Shown here piece after piece: positions 7,271 through 16,640 of a stretch of 16,640 nt of DNA. The translations under genes were made by a program, and so were the position numbers. The notes under the pieces are model-generated. The model did no database searches and had not been told where the DNA came from. It saw only the letters and a program-made list of their open reading frames with translations. How positions within the stretch are numbered: the stretch's first letter is position 1; every line of letters begins with the position of its first letter. The stretch comes from Mycoemilia scoparia (lineage: Eukaryota; Kickxellomycota; Kickxellomycetes; Kickxellales; Kickxellaceae), in NCBI GenBank assembly GCA_027575805.1, contig JANBPU010000324.1:1-16640 (forward strand), in the 5' to 3' direction.

Positions 7271-7478
7271 TAAAATTTGCCTAGGGTACATTAATAAGAT
7301 GTCCAGTAAATAAATGTGAGCTTGAAAGCATGGAAAAAACACTAGTAGTATTATTAGTTGTTATAGCTGTAGTTGTAAAATATATGGGGAAAATGATAGC
7401 AGTCAAAAAATATTATATAGTAGTAAAGTTTTTAGGATAAAACACAGATTTCGTATAATTTCAAGAGGACTAAAGCGG

Positions 7479-10400
7479 TTAGGAGTTGGGGTGGTGATGA
7501 GAGCTGACTGTGTTGCTGTGGTGATCATAGTATGAACCAATACGTGGGTGTGGCGAGATCGATCTGCTGTCTCTATACATGTCAGGACTATCCATTGATA
7601 CTCCAAGTCCCATGCTCTCGGCCCAGTTCATGTCCACACCAAGGGCACTTTCGCCAGAACCATGGATGCCGCTGCCAGCAAAGATACCCGAAGACGGGAC
7701 CTGGCGATGTCTGCTCATCATGTGTTGCTGGTGGGTGATCTGGTAGGCTGCAAGTACTCTGAGGCGAGCATGTTCATAGAGTGCTCTGACTGTTCTTCTC
7801 TTGCGCTCAGGGATGCGTGATCTGGGCAAGCCCTCTTTAGGAACAAATACAATCTCATCAAGAAGGATTTGGTGGCTGTCCAAAACTGCGTTGAAGATCA
7901 AGCAGGCAGCATTGGGGATGTGACATTCACGTGGATCGCGACGAATAGACACAACAGCAACAGTGCGAACATAGCAGTCATTGGGATCGGTGCCTGCGCC
8001 GCTCTTTCCATAGCTTGGCGAGTCGACATTGTCAAGTTTTACTGATGCTCCTGGAGACTTGGCAGGTGGGACAGTCGTTTGTATAATAGTGCATCCCTGG
8101 GCCAGGAGGTCGTGGTGTGCACACTCGATGGTCTTTTCGATGTCGGTTATAAAGTACATGTAGCCATTAATGTTCAGTGTCTCTGATATCTTTCCAATGA
8201 CGAACAAATAGGGCTCAGCAGGAGTGGGACCATTTTCGTCGCCTTCACCCTCCTTGCTACTAGAAACATCAAGGTAAAGGAATCCAAGATCTCCTGTGCG
8301 CACAAAATCAAATCCTGCTTGGACTGGATCTTCGCTATCAAGCTTGCCGGTAGTGTTGGTGCTAATTGCTCTAGAATGTGGAACGCCGTGTGATCCTGGA
8401 AGTGTTGTACCTGGAGGGAGCAGTGTCTGACGCTGAAGTGCATTGCTATTACTGTACACCCAAATCTCACCAACATGGCCAGCGGGCAGCACGCTGCGAG
8501 TCACTGGATCAACAATAGCAACCATAGTACTTCCAGAAACCTTGCCTGAGTCCTGAAGGACCAAGCTATACATTTCTGCTCCTGTAAGGTCCTCCTGGTT
8601 ATCAAGTGGCAATACCCAGACCTTGCCTCTGCGGAGTGCCTGTAGGTCAAGACGAAGAGTAAGTGGTCGGACGCCTAGGTAGGCCCTTGTACTGATACAT
8701 GGATTCATCAGTGTGCCATACAAGGGATTAAGAGCAGTTTCTTCAAGTCTGTTGACCGAGAAGAAGTCACGGATGGTTGCATACAATTTTGGATCAACAC
8801 GCTCTTCAGTTGCAACAATGAGATTGCGAACATTATGTAGACTGAATGATCGAGGTTGCGCCGCTCCTTTGATAAAGTTCATTGCGTGCTGAAGCATTGG
8901 CAAGGTTGAGAATGCATCTTTAACCTTGTAGCGGCAAACAAGATCGAACCAAACTATAGGATTTGTAAAGTAATCGACTGCATTGAGTAACAGAGATGGA
9001 CAGCCAACATAAATACCAATCATGGCGCAGTGCAGCAGGCCATAACCATTGTATGCTCGAACCGAAGTAATGACGGGATGGTTGGATAGCATCTGGAAGT
9101 CACTCTTTTGCTGGCTGCAGTAGGCCATTATACTTGGGTGGGAAACAGATACATATTGTGGCGTTGCAGGCTGAGATCCAGTGAATTGCATAATCAGTGC
9201 TGGACGGCTATGATCGGCCCACACTGGTGAAGGCTTAAATGTATCCTGTCCAAGGATAGGACGCGCACTCTTGGGTGCCTTGAAAATGCGGATCATGACA
9301 GGGAGTATAGGTGTACGACCCAACAAAGCCTTTAGTGGCGCAGCCTTGAGCGCTAGCTCAATATTCTTGTGCTTCATTATTTCCTCGCTCTGCGAATTTA
9401 CCAGCATATGTCTTACTTTAAATTCGCTGGCTGTAACAAGAATTGGAACCAGATCGTCGGTGAGGCGATTGACATCAGGTGGAGCCACTGGAATAGGTAT
9501 GGCTCCAATGGCTAGACAAGCATGGATGGCATAAACAAAGTCTAGGCCAGGCATGATCACTACAAGAACATGGTCTCCTGGACCTACGCTCTTCTTGTCA
9601 CAAAGGTAGTGGGCAAGGTTTGAAACCTTGAGCAGCAATTTTTCAAATGTCACTGATTTTACTGGTCTTCCACGGACATCAAATTGAGTGAATGCAGTTT
9701 CCTTTGGTGTTGTAGATGCTCTCCAGATCAGAATTTCGGTTATTAATGAGAAGCGCTTCAAATCCAGGCCAGAGCGCTCATCGACAGATGGAAAACTCTC
9801 TTCAAGGCTAGTCTGCTGAAGCCATTGGCCATAGAGCAGGATAGATGGATCCTCTGGCTCAACAAAATCGTCAACATTGAACTCGGATGCGGGGGGTGGC
9901 AAGTTAAGGAATAGATTTTCCGTGCACAACTTTGTATAAATGCATCTGACTTGCCCAGTTTCAAAGTGGTGGCGGCATATCTGTGCATTGACCGTTCGCT
10001 TTCCATATTGGAAGGCACGGGGAAGGGTGTTCATGTTGCACAATGCAATACAAGATGGGTAGAGCCCATGACGGTTCTTTACATCATTATATATCTCATC
10101 AGCCAGGGCAGCATAGGCACCAACATTAGGACGAACCTCGGCAACAATTACAGGAAGATGAGTCTCATTAACAAACATCTCGAATGCTGTGCACTCGGAT
10201 ACCTGGGGTCGGAGATGCTTGATTGTGTTGGTAATATCACCTGCATAGTGGAAGCTGAGACGAGGTTCAATGCTCCAGGGTTGAAGCTGAAGCTGTTCGA
10301 CTTCTTCTGCAGGCATACCGGGAGGCATTTCAAGTGTTAAGCTGCGAATGCGATCTTCATAGAATCCAAACACCATGACCTTACCACCCACCAATGCGCC

Positions 10401-13400
10401 CATGAGTCCAGTACGCAGGAAGACCTGCTCACTCTGAACCAGCTTGTATCTCATACCAGTATCCTCTACAATTTCATTTCCATCTTCGTCATAGCCAATC
10501 TGCAATCCTGATGTCTGATCGGGGTCAGGAACGTGGTGGTAGAATCTGGCTGAAAATATACTGTTTGTGAGCTTGGGTAACCCCCAGAATCCAGATCCAA
10601 GACAGGGCGTGTCAATCCACAACTCACCAACAGAGTTCGATGGACAAAGCTCTCGCGTCTCTGGGTCAACTACAGCAACCGTAGACTGTAAAGCAGGGTA
10701 TCCAAACACAGGGTAGCGCACAGTACCTGGCTTATCAAGTCCATCTTCGCCCTTTTCATCTGGCAGAGTAACAATCCTATTATCCTTAAGGGCTTCACGA
10801 TCCAAAACATATTCCCATATCTCATTGGATCCATTTTCTTTATCATTTCCTTCATTGTGTAGAATGCCTCTGACAAGGCTTTTATAGGCAGATGGTCCAT
10901 CGATGTCATCGACATCGGCGTCAGCATCACCTTCAGAGCTGCTGTTCTCTTTCATAATGCTGATATTTGGTGGTGGGTGCCTTGAGAGAGTATCATTCAT
11001 GCTTAGAAGGATGCTACCATGTTCTGCTAGAGTGCAGACTGGCATAATCACAGGATGGTGCTCGCGCTCTCGAATTTGTTGGTATGGACAACCAAATGGA
11101 TGCAGAACTGCATTATTGAACATACGATGGAATTCGTGATCAATGTAGAGCGTATCAATAAGTATGGATCTCAACATTGAAAGGTTGGGTAGGACTTTCT
11201 TGTTGTAGTTGAGGATCTGGTCAGGCTCATCGGTAGCAGTGGAAAGAACACTTTGAAGACCAGAATAGTCTGAAACCACAATCGTTGCATTATATTTTGT
11301 AAGTAGATGGATAAAGGCTCCAGGCATCTCGAGCAATGTGCTACTAACATATATTGACTGGTGGCCACCAAATGCACCCACCAATATACCAAGAGTCAGA
11401 CCAAGATGCTGACGGGGTTCAACATAAGATACCAATACATCGTGACTTGGTGTATGGGCAAAATTGCTTGTCGAAACTGCAAGTGGTGTACTACCATTAT
11501 GTCTAGGAGGCGATGCCCCTCCAACAGTAGTTGCAGTGCTCTTAGTAGCGCTTTTGTTGGCACTGGGACCTGGAAGCGAGCGGATCGAATCAGCAGCATT
11601 TGTAGAATTGTATAGCTGAGGTGTAGTTACAACCATTGAAAGTTCCTTGGATCGAGTGCGTGAGATCTTTCGACGTATATTTACCAGTGATCCTGCATTC
11701 TTGAGCTTGTTTAGAAAACTGTTAGAGCTGCTGCTGCTTCTGCCGCGGGAATCTATTAATCTCTCAGCAACTGTTGATCCTCCACCTTGAGACATAGAGC
11801 GACCATCTCTAACAACAAGGGATTTTGAGGATTCAGCATCGTGGTTAACTGGGGTGGACAAAACAGCAGCATCATCAGCCGTGAGCTCACTTTGATGCTG
11901 ATCACTGGTCTTGATTGGCACACGCCCAACCCCAAGGAGTCCAGCACTCATGACCCACCCGATACTCTGTGTCATGATGGCACCATGGGTTACCTGTACA
12001 CCCTTAAGCTCGCCATTTGGACTCTTGCTGAATTCTATGTATGCAATGTCGCCTGGAGAAAGAGGTGCATGATTAGGAGTTCCTTTATCTCCAGAAGCAT
12101 TGTTTGCCAGTGGCGATGGATTCGAGGCACTGGATCCCCCATACGAATTAACGGTCGAGGACATTATTGGTCCACCAAGATGGTCTGTACGGACCCAGGC
12201 GACACTAGATGGCCAGAGTTTGCTGACAGAAGACTGATGAAGATCTTTGTTGAGCGCCTTTATGTTTAACTCGGTGGTCAATACAAGCTGGGAACCCGTA
12301 GAGTTAAGAACATGGACAAGTTCTGAATATGAATCACCAGCAACGATTGGTACAGCACACATACCAGCATAGAAACAGCCAAACAAACTCCCAACAAAAT
12401 CGAGCATCTCGTACTTTCTATAGACGAGGGCTACTCTGTCACCCTTACACACAACACCTTTGTGACGAAGTAGCTGCATTATACGCTCAGCCCGCTGATG
12501 CAGTTTTTGCCATGTCCATGAGCCAACTTCTTTTCCTTTTCCATCAATGCACGTATAGGCAATACCCCTTGGAGTAGTACGCGCTCTGTAGAAAAGGATG
12601 GACGCAATATTATTAAATGAAGAGGTTATATGCCTCAATTTGGGTGTTATAACATTCTCTGGAATTTCTCTGGGGTACACGATGGAACCAGAACCTGGGG
12701 GGAGCGCTTCTACTGGATTGATTGACATTCCTGGATGCTCATTACCTCCAGGTCCTTCTACTGTATTGTTGAAGAAAGGCACAGCATCGTCATTCGCATT
12801 ATCAGCATCATTGGTTGGAATGCTGCCGTTTGCGACAATATTGGCCTGGTTCATAGCTTCATCTCTGGGACTCTCGCCATGGATGTTGCTTGGGGATCTA
12901 CTATGCTTTATACTTGGGCTTCCTGGAGTATGATATATCATGGAATGTTGGTCTATCGATTTGTCCCTGTTTCCGGCTGATGAAGATATTGGGGAGACGG
13001 GCACATCGACAATAAGTGGATTGGGTGGCTGACCCTCTTCTCCTGCAGCACCAAACTCTCCTCCACTTACAGATCCCTCAGGACTTTGGTCCTCTTTATT
13101 TAGTGAAGGTCCGTACTTTTTCGAGATCTCTTGGAATGTAGTCAGTGCCTCATTCTGAGCCTCTGGTGGATAATACATAGTAGGGCCACGACTCATTCGT
13201 GTTGACACGTTACGCTTGACTTTGCCATTAGCTCCGCCTGGCCCATGATTGCTGCTGCTAGACTCAATGGCCCTTTGAGCCACTGGGTTAGGATATGGTG
13301 GTGTTTTTCCTCCAGGCTTTTGAGCACTTCTGATACTCGGCAACCTTTTATCAATTTTAATGTTGCTTTTGGCCACCTGGGGTGACGGAATTGTCTGATC

Positions 13401-15098
13401 ATTTGTGTTGATATTTGGCCTGTGACTATCTTCCAATTGATTCTCTGGATGATTTTGGGAGTGAATACCTCTAGCTTGGCTAACTGATGTTTCACCATTG
13501 TGACTTGTTCCGTAATTAAGGTCAAGCTTCATATCTAACTCTGTATCGAGAGATTTATATGGATCATCATCAATACCACCGTTATCCTGACTTCTAGCAC
13601 CCAAAGTATTTGAGTTCATATCTTTGTTCCCTCTATGCTTATCGTACAAATTACTCCCAATATCAGGCAGCATGTCCATATTACCGAATCCCGTCATAGC
13701 ATTTTCATATTCTCGCTCCAAGCCCAAGAATAGGGCTCCAACGCTCTGCTCAGAGTTTTCTGACTCGGTTATTCCAATAGATGACGTTGTTGGCATTTGG
13801 GTAGACACGCCACCAGTACTTCTTGTATCAACAGACAACATTCCGCTGGGGTCTTGCTGGTGGTGGTAGTGAGACAAGCTGGTTTTCTGAGCATTACCAC
13901 TACGTTTGCTGTCAGTCCCAATTGTTGTATTCAAAGTGCTTGTATCCTGCTTTTTGTCTTTATTTGCAGCTGTAGCTGCAGCGACATGAGAATCGGGAAT
14001 ATTTGGTACTGGGGTGCTGTAGGAAGCATACAGAAGGTCATTTATTGTCACTGATTCTATGGGGCTGTCATGAACATCTGCAGTAACCGTTGAATGCTGG
14101 GTTTTGGCTGATACATGACTCTGCTTGGACTGTGGGCGACTCTGGTTTGAGCCTTTGATGTTTGGCCGATATGAAAAATCGGTGCTCTGATCCTTCTTGA
14201 CTGCTGTTCTTTTTTGTGGCGATACCTGGTTTTTTGTAGGCCGTGCTGGTTGATCTGCATAACGCGAACCTCCTCCGTTATAGTAGTTCCTGTGATTACC
14301 GAAATTCTCACTTGGAGATGGCTCAGGCGAGATTAAACCTCCAGGTTTAGCAGCACCAGCATCACCACCAACTGGTCTCACATACTGACCATTACTATTA
14401 TTATTATTATTGCTATTATTATTTGCGTAATATGAGTGGTAATCAACATTTGCATCGGTGTTGCTCAAAACAGTTTGGCGGTCACCACCGCCACTAATGC
14501 TATTTTCCCAATATGATGATATGTGTGGTTTTGCAGGCTGCTCCACATCTTGGGGAGGAGATTTCATCGACATATACCTCTCGGGGATGGCTGGAACATC
14601 AATACTGCCAGCATCGCCCGATTCAAGATCATTTGCCAGCAATTGACCAAAATCAATTCCAGGCTTCCGATAACCATAAACTGTCGATTGGCGTGAAACC
14701 GAACTTCCTTGTGGCTCATATGAATTATTGTTTCCATCAAAAAACCAGCTGTCATTTTTCTTTAGCCAAGGCTTTGATGCCTGTGATGGGCTTTGAAACT
14801 GATGCTGCTGCTGCTGCTGTGGCTGAGACTGTTGCTGTGGTGGCGATATAGGCGACGATACTGGCAACATATCGCCGCCGGTAATAGGACTGGGTATCTT
14901 TTTCTGAGACGAGACAGGCCCATGATTTTGTAAATATTCCTGGATAACTTGAAGACGCTTCTTTTCAAACCCCTTCTTTGTGATATCGCCTTCTTCTAAC
15001 TCTTGCTCTAAGGCAAAAATTTGATCACGATATGTCGGAGGCAAGTCCTGTGTCCTGATAGTTTGGCTGGTGGAATTCATCATTTCCGAGCCAATCAT
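7479..15098 (-). CDS. DIP2/CPS1-type protein with two FAAL-like domains, 2,539 residues
   Basis: One unbroken frame from the ATG at 15098. Residues 19-57 are a DMAP1-binding domain (LPPTYRDQIFALEQELEEG, then a basic helix). Residues 58-813 are low-complexity: Q88-Q102 is glutamine-rich, 224-237 asparagine-rich, the rest Ser/Pro/Gly-rich. The first fatty-acyl-AMP-ligase-like domain spans about 815-1740 and is interrupted at about 1055-1212 by a Ser-rich, basic insertion. The second spans about 1775-2450, with RTGDLGF near 2265 and GKISETLNINGYMYF near 2305; a polar, His-rich tail follows. The adenylate-binding loops are atypical (SKSPNGELKGV near 1020, TGSQPATPQYV near 1975), as in other DIP2 proteins. 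Family knowledge: DIP2 in yeast and animals keeps particular diacylglycerol species in check, and the fungal homologue CPS1 has been linked to virulence in plant pathogens. It is much longer than the roughly 1,500-1,900 residues typical of relatives, through linker and insert growth. Confidence 0.92.
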   Translation of the reverse strand: MIGSEMMNSTSQTIRTQDLPPTYRDQIFALEQELEEGDITKKGFEKKRLQVIQEYLQNHGPVSSQKKIPSPITGGDMLPVSSPISPPQQQSQPQQQQQHQFQSPSQASKPWLKKNDSWFFDGNNNSYEPQGSSVSRQSTVYGYRKPGIDFGQLLANDLESGDAGSIDVPAIPERYMSMKSPPQDVEQPAKPHISSYWENSISGGGDRQTVLSNTDANVDYHSYYANNNSNNNNNSNGQYVRPVGGDAGAAKPGGLISPEPSPSENFGNHRNYYNGGGSRYADQPARPTKNQVSPQKRTAVKKDQSTDFSYRPNIKGSNQSRPQSKQSHVSAKTQHSTVTADVHDSPIESVTINDLLYASYSTPVPNIPDSHVAAATAANKDKKQDTSTLNTTIGTDSKRSGNAQKTSLSHYHHQQDPSGMLSVDTRSTGGVSTQMPTTSSIGITESENSEQSVGALFLGLEREYENAMTGFGNMDMLPDIGSNLYDKHRGNKDMNSNTLGARSQDNGGIDDDPYKSLDTELDMKLDLNYGTSHNGETSVSQARGIHSQNHPENQLEDSHRPNINTNDQTIPSPQVAKSNIKIDKRLPSIRSAQKPGGKTPPYPNPVAQRAIESSSSNHGPGGANGKVKRNVSTRMSRGPTMYYPPEAQNEALTTFQEISKKYGPSLNKEDQSPEGSVSGGEFGAAGEEGQPPNPLIVDVPVSPISSSAGNRDKSIDQHSMIYHTPGSPSIKHSRSPSNIHGESPRDEAMNQANIVANGSIPTNDADNANDDAVPFFNNTVEGPGGNEHPGMSINPVEALPPGSGSIVYPREIPENVITPKLRHITSSFNNIASILFYRARTTPRGIAYTCIDGKGKEVGSWTWQKLHQRAERIMQLLRHKGVVCKGDRVALVYRKYEMLDFVGSLFGCFYAGMCAVPIVAGDSYSELVHVLNSTGSQLVLTTELNIKALNKDLHQSSVSKLWPSSVAWVRTDHLGGPIMSSTVNSYGGSSASNPSPLANNASGDKGTPNHAPLSPGDIAYIEFSKSPNGELKGVQVTHGAIMTQSIGWVMSAGLLGVGRVPIKTSDQHQSELTADDAAVLSTPVNHDAESSKSLVVRDGRSMSQGGGSTVAERLIDSRGRSSSSSNSFLNKLKNAGSLVNIRRKISRTRSKELSMVVTTPQLYNSTNAADSIRSLPGPSANKSATKSTATTVGGASPPRHNGSTPLAVSTSNFAHTPSHDVLVSYVEPRQHLGLTLGILVGAFGGHQSIYVSSTLLEMPGAFIHLLTKYNATIVVSDYSGLQSVLSTATDEPDQILNYNKKVLPNLSMLRSILIDTLYIDHEFHRMFNNAVLHPFGCPYQQIREREHHPVIMPVCTLAEHGSILLSMNDTLSRHPPPNISIMKENSSSEGDADADVDDIDGPSAYKSLVRGILHNEGNDKENGSNEIWEYVLDREALKDNRIVTLPDEKGEDGLDKPGTVRYPVFGYPALQSTVAVVDPETRELCPSNSVGELWIDTPCLGSGFWGLPKLTNSIFSARFYHHVPDPDQTSGLQIGYDEDGNEIVEDTGMRYKLVQSEQVFLRTGLMGALVGGKVMVFGFYEDRIRSLTLEMPPGMPAEEVEQLQLQPWSIEPRLSFHYAGDITNTIKHLRPQVSECTAFEMFVNETHLPVIVAEVRPNVGAYAALADEIYNDVKNRHGLYPSCIALCNMNTLPRAFQYGKRTVNAQICRHHFETGQVRCIYTKLCTENLFLNLPPPASEFNVDDFVEPEDPSILLYGQWLQQTSLEESFPSVDERSGLDLKRFSLITEILIWRASTTPKETAFTQFDVRGRPVKSVTFEKLLLKVSNLAHYLCDKKSVGPGDHVLVVIMPGLDFVYAIHACLAIGAIPIPVAPPDVNRLTDDLVPILVTASEFKVRHMLVNSQSEEIMKHKNIELALKAAPLKALLGRTPILPVMIRIFKAPKSARPILGQDTFKPSPVWADHSRPALIMQFTGSQPATPQYVSVSHPSIMAYCSQQKSDFQMLSNHPVITSVRAYNGYGLLHCAMIGIYVGCPSLLLNAVDYFTNPIVWFDLVCRYKVKDAFSTLPMLQHAMNFIKGAAQPRSFSLHNVRNLIVATEERVDPKLYATIRDFFSVNRLEETALNPLYGTLMNPCISTRAYLGVRPLTLRLDLQALRRGKVWVLPLDNQEDLTGAEMYSLVLQDSGKVSGSTMVAIVDPVTRSVLPAGHVGEIWVYSNSNALQRQTLLPPGTTLPGSHGVPHSRAISTNTTGKLDSEDPVQAGFDFVRTGDLGFLYLDVSSSKEGEGDENGPTPAEPYLFVIGKISETLNINGYMYFITDIEKTIECAHHDLLAQGCTIIQTTVPPAKSPGASVKLDNVDSPSYGKSGAGTDPNDCYVRTVAVVSIRRDPRECHIPNAACLIFNAVLDSHQILLDEIVFVPKEGLPRSRIPERKRRTVRALYEHARLRVLAAYQITHQQHMMSRHRQVPSSGIFAGSGIHGSGESALGVDMNWAESMGLGVSMDSPDMYRDSRSISPHPRIGSYYDHHSNTVSSHHHPNS
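14389..14427 (-). repeat. AAT-type microsatellite coding for poly-Asn
   Basis: Interrupted AAT/AGC triplets on the minus strand encode NNNSNNNNNSN (about residues 224-237) inside the disordered linker of the DIP2-type protein. It probably varies in length between strains. Confidence 0.7.
14793..14837 (-). repeat. CAG-type tract coding for a Gln-rich stretch
   Basis: Runs of CAG/CAA triplets (CTG in the plus strand near 14803-14819) encode QQQSQPQQQQQHQFQ at residues 88-102, soon after the DMAP1-binding domain. Confidence 0.7.
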
Positions 15099-16640
15099 GA
15101 ACTTTTTCGACAGAAATTAGAGTGAAAAGACTGTGCCTAAAATAAGAGCGGTGGGATATAAAGTATTTGTTTAGTATACGTATCCTTATAGGAGCAATTT
15201 AGTGAGACAGCGAGAGAAACAAAAGAGGTTGCGTGGTGGTGCATATACAATCAAAGATATGCGCGTGTCTTTGAGAAGCAGCTCTTTTTGTGGGAAAAGA
15301 GGGGATTAGGAATACCACCTGCTGGACACTCTTTTCTTGGAATACACGGAGGCTGCTGCTGTCACTCGCATATACGCCTCCTAAATGGCCAAAAGCAAGA
15401 TGGAAAACGAATTGTCTGGCACAAACACACAAATCTACCTACCTCAAAAATATTAGTCAATAAAGTGTAAAAGTGCGGTGCGGGATAGGAAAAGATACTT
15501 TGACTAACTCAACAGACCAAAGAAAGCTAAAACTATGTGTATGCGTGTTTGTGTGTAGGCCGAGAGAGCCACAGGCCATGACAACAACGCTATTTACAAA
15601 CGGAATACAAATCAACTACTGGCGGTGGCACCCAGCCCAAGAGCCGCTGGTTGATTGGCCTTGTTCGGAAAACGCGCTCTTGAGTGTGTTTGTGCGGCAT
15701 GGCAGTTCTCACACTACTTTGAATATTGGTCACGTCAAGCACACAATCATATCATCGACTATTCTCAAGTCAACAAAGAAGATGAACGGTCCTACAATCT
15801 TCAGAACACACGCAAGCTCACACTGAATAGCGTGCATCCGGTGCCAATATGCAAGCAAGGTTGATCAGCAAGGTAACTCCTACTGTAAATTACTGGCAGG
15901 CTTCTGTGTGTGGTGTTCTGTGTACTTCGTTGTATCAATAAGTCTCAATCAAGCCAGAACATACAGCCTGCAAAAAAATTCTAAAGGCATGGGGAGAAAA
16001 GGACAGGGTTCTTTGGTCTCCCTTGGAATAGCAGCAGTAGCAGCATTGGATCAAAAGAGATAAGCCAAATCTCCTCCGCATTCCCCCCACCCATCCTTCC
16101 AGATAGGCCACCTGTCTATGAGTAAATAATAACCAGATGCCAAGCGTAGCACGCATGTAACAAATTTTCAGAACCCCTTATGCGCAATGCGATCATCACT
16201 AAACAACACTTGCACCAAATCGCAGGTTCTCCACCAAAAGGGTACTAATATATTCCCTGCAAACCAGCGCACAAGTTATACATTTTAGCTGGAGTCTCAG
16301 TGGTGATTGGCTGGTATCCAGGGGAGTATCCTAGTGCTTTTTTTAGAGGTGGCTATTTCAAATCCTCTCGCACGCCAAATAGTCCAAGTTCAAGCAAATA
16401 CACTTCTCCTCCTTGTCTCCAGGTATTATAAAGCCATGATGGATCTCTGGCACCGATTGGCCACAACAAACACTAAAAATGTGGGGCAGGGGTGGGGAAT
16501 AGAGTATTGGTGGTTGAAGCCAATCAATAACACCCTTGTTGACTCTTCTAGTGTTTGCAAACATTTGATGATTAAGCATTTTATTACTCCTATGGAGGTA
16601 GCTGTATGCCACATACACTAAAGTTGTGTTTACCAAATTA
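15099..16640. other. Gene-free 1.5 kb upstream of the DIP2 gene
   Basis: No frame here has a domain, signal peptide or splice-supported continuation. Just upstream of the DIP2 ATG, on the minus strand, a TACTAAAC branch-like motif (15169-15176) is followed by CTTATTTTAG ending at 15137, so the leader may contain an intron; I could not identify its donor. The motif GCCAATC occurs at 15653-15659, 16305-16311 and 16455-16461 (minus strand) and at 16519-16525 (plus strand), with further CCAAT cores between. A short frame from the ATG at 15849 (MQARLISK, then GTAACT) could be the first exon of a divergent gene, but nothing confirms it. Confidence 0.45.

Larger units (their letters stand above)
6934..7478. 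other. Intergenic region between the DIP2 and NELF-B genes
   Basis: Leader and promoter of NELF-B at low coordinates and the 3' end of the DIP2 gene at high coordinates. An (ATT)n tract at 6947-6966 lies in the probable NELF-B leader. I see no canonical TATA box at a normal distance. An inverted pair of CAGCTG motifs is at 7095-7114, and an AATAAA on the minus strand at 7265-7270 could end the DIP2 transcript. There is no gene-like frame. Confidence 0.5.

Noticed and set aside
9951..10340. Plus-strand 129-codon frame inside the DIP2 gene
   Set aside because: Shadow of the long minus-strand frame, with no domain or promoter. The same holds for the other antisense and out-of-frame stretches between 7479 and 15098, including 11841-12269.
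14389..14427. CRISPR-like or regulatory repeat
   Set aside because: It is an in-frame trinucleotide tract coding for Asn and Ser within a disordered linker.
7479..15098. Non-ribosomal peptide synthetase or polyketide-type biosynthetic gene
   Set aside because: It has two adenylation-like domains but no visible carrier-protein, condensation or ketosynthase domain. The N-terminal DMAP1-binding domain and domain order fit DIP2/CPS1.
1..16640. tRNA, rRNA or CRISPR array
   Set aside because: I saw no tRNA-like B-box in a foldable context outside coding sequence, no rRNA-like conserved stretch and no regularly spaced direct repeats.

Overview
The window looks like nuclear DNA of a fungus, most likely an early-diverging (non-Dikarya) lineage. 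The DIP2/CPS1-like protein carries the fungal form of the second ligase-like domain, including an RTGDLGF motif and the C-terminal GKISETLNINGY stretch. Spliceosomal introns are short (97-102 bp), intergenic DNA is AT-rich with AATAAA signals and TATA boxes, and there are no operons, bacterial ribosome-binding sites, tRNAs, rRNAs or CRISPR repeats. The lineage call is an inference: NELF-B, which I recognise in the second gene, is generally held to be missing from the well-studied yeasts.

Layout. 1-549: AT-rich DNA with one short inverted-repeat element (201-322). 550-1506 (+): a TATA box, an intronless gene for an unrecognised protein with about six membrane segments, and an AATAAA. 1507-3120: no convincing gene, only very short splice-compatible frames near 2410-2790. 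3128-3342 (-): a candidate 58-residue secreted peptide gene with a TATA box and an AATAAA next to its stop. 3312-4102: gene-poor, with unassigned short frames. 4103-4314: two members of the same inverted-repeat family, fused head-on into a 212-bp palindromic block. 4543-6933 (-): a five-exon gene for a 663-residue NELF-B/COBRA1 homologue, whose second intron is of the GC-AG class. 6934-7478: intergenic. 7479-15098 (-): an uninterrupted 2,539-codon gene for a giant DIP2/CPS1-type protein with a DMAP1-binding N-terminus and two fatty-acyl-AMP-ligase-like domains. 15099-16640: about 1.5 kb without a supportable gene, probably leader and promoter of the DIP2 gene, with repeated GCCAATC motifs.

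How the genes relate. The DIP2 and NELF-B genes lie in the same direction, 545 bp apart, but nothing indicates co-transcription or a shared pathway. DIP2 proteins control a pool of diacylglycerol species, and NELF-B is a scaffold of the RNA polymerase II pausing complex. The most notable points are the NELF-B homologue in a fungal context, its GC-AG intron with a competing frame-shifting GT donor 4 nt away, and a small MITE-like family present in three copies.
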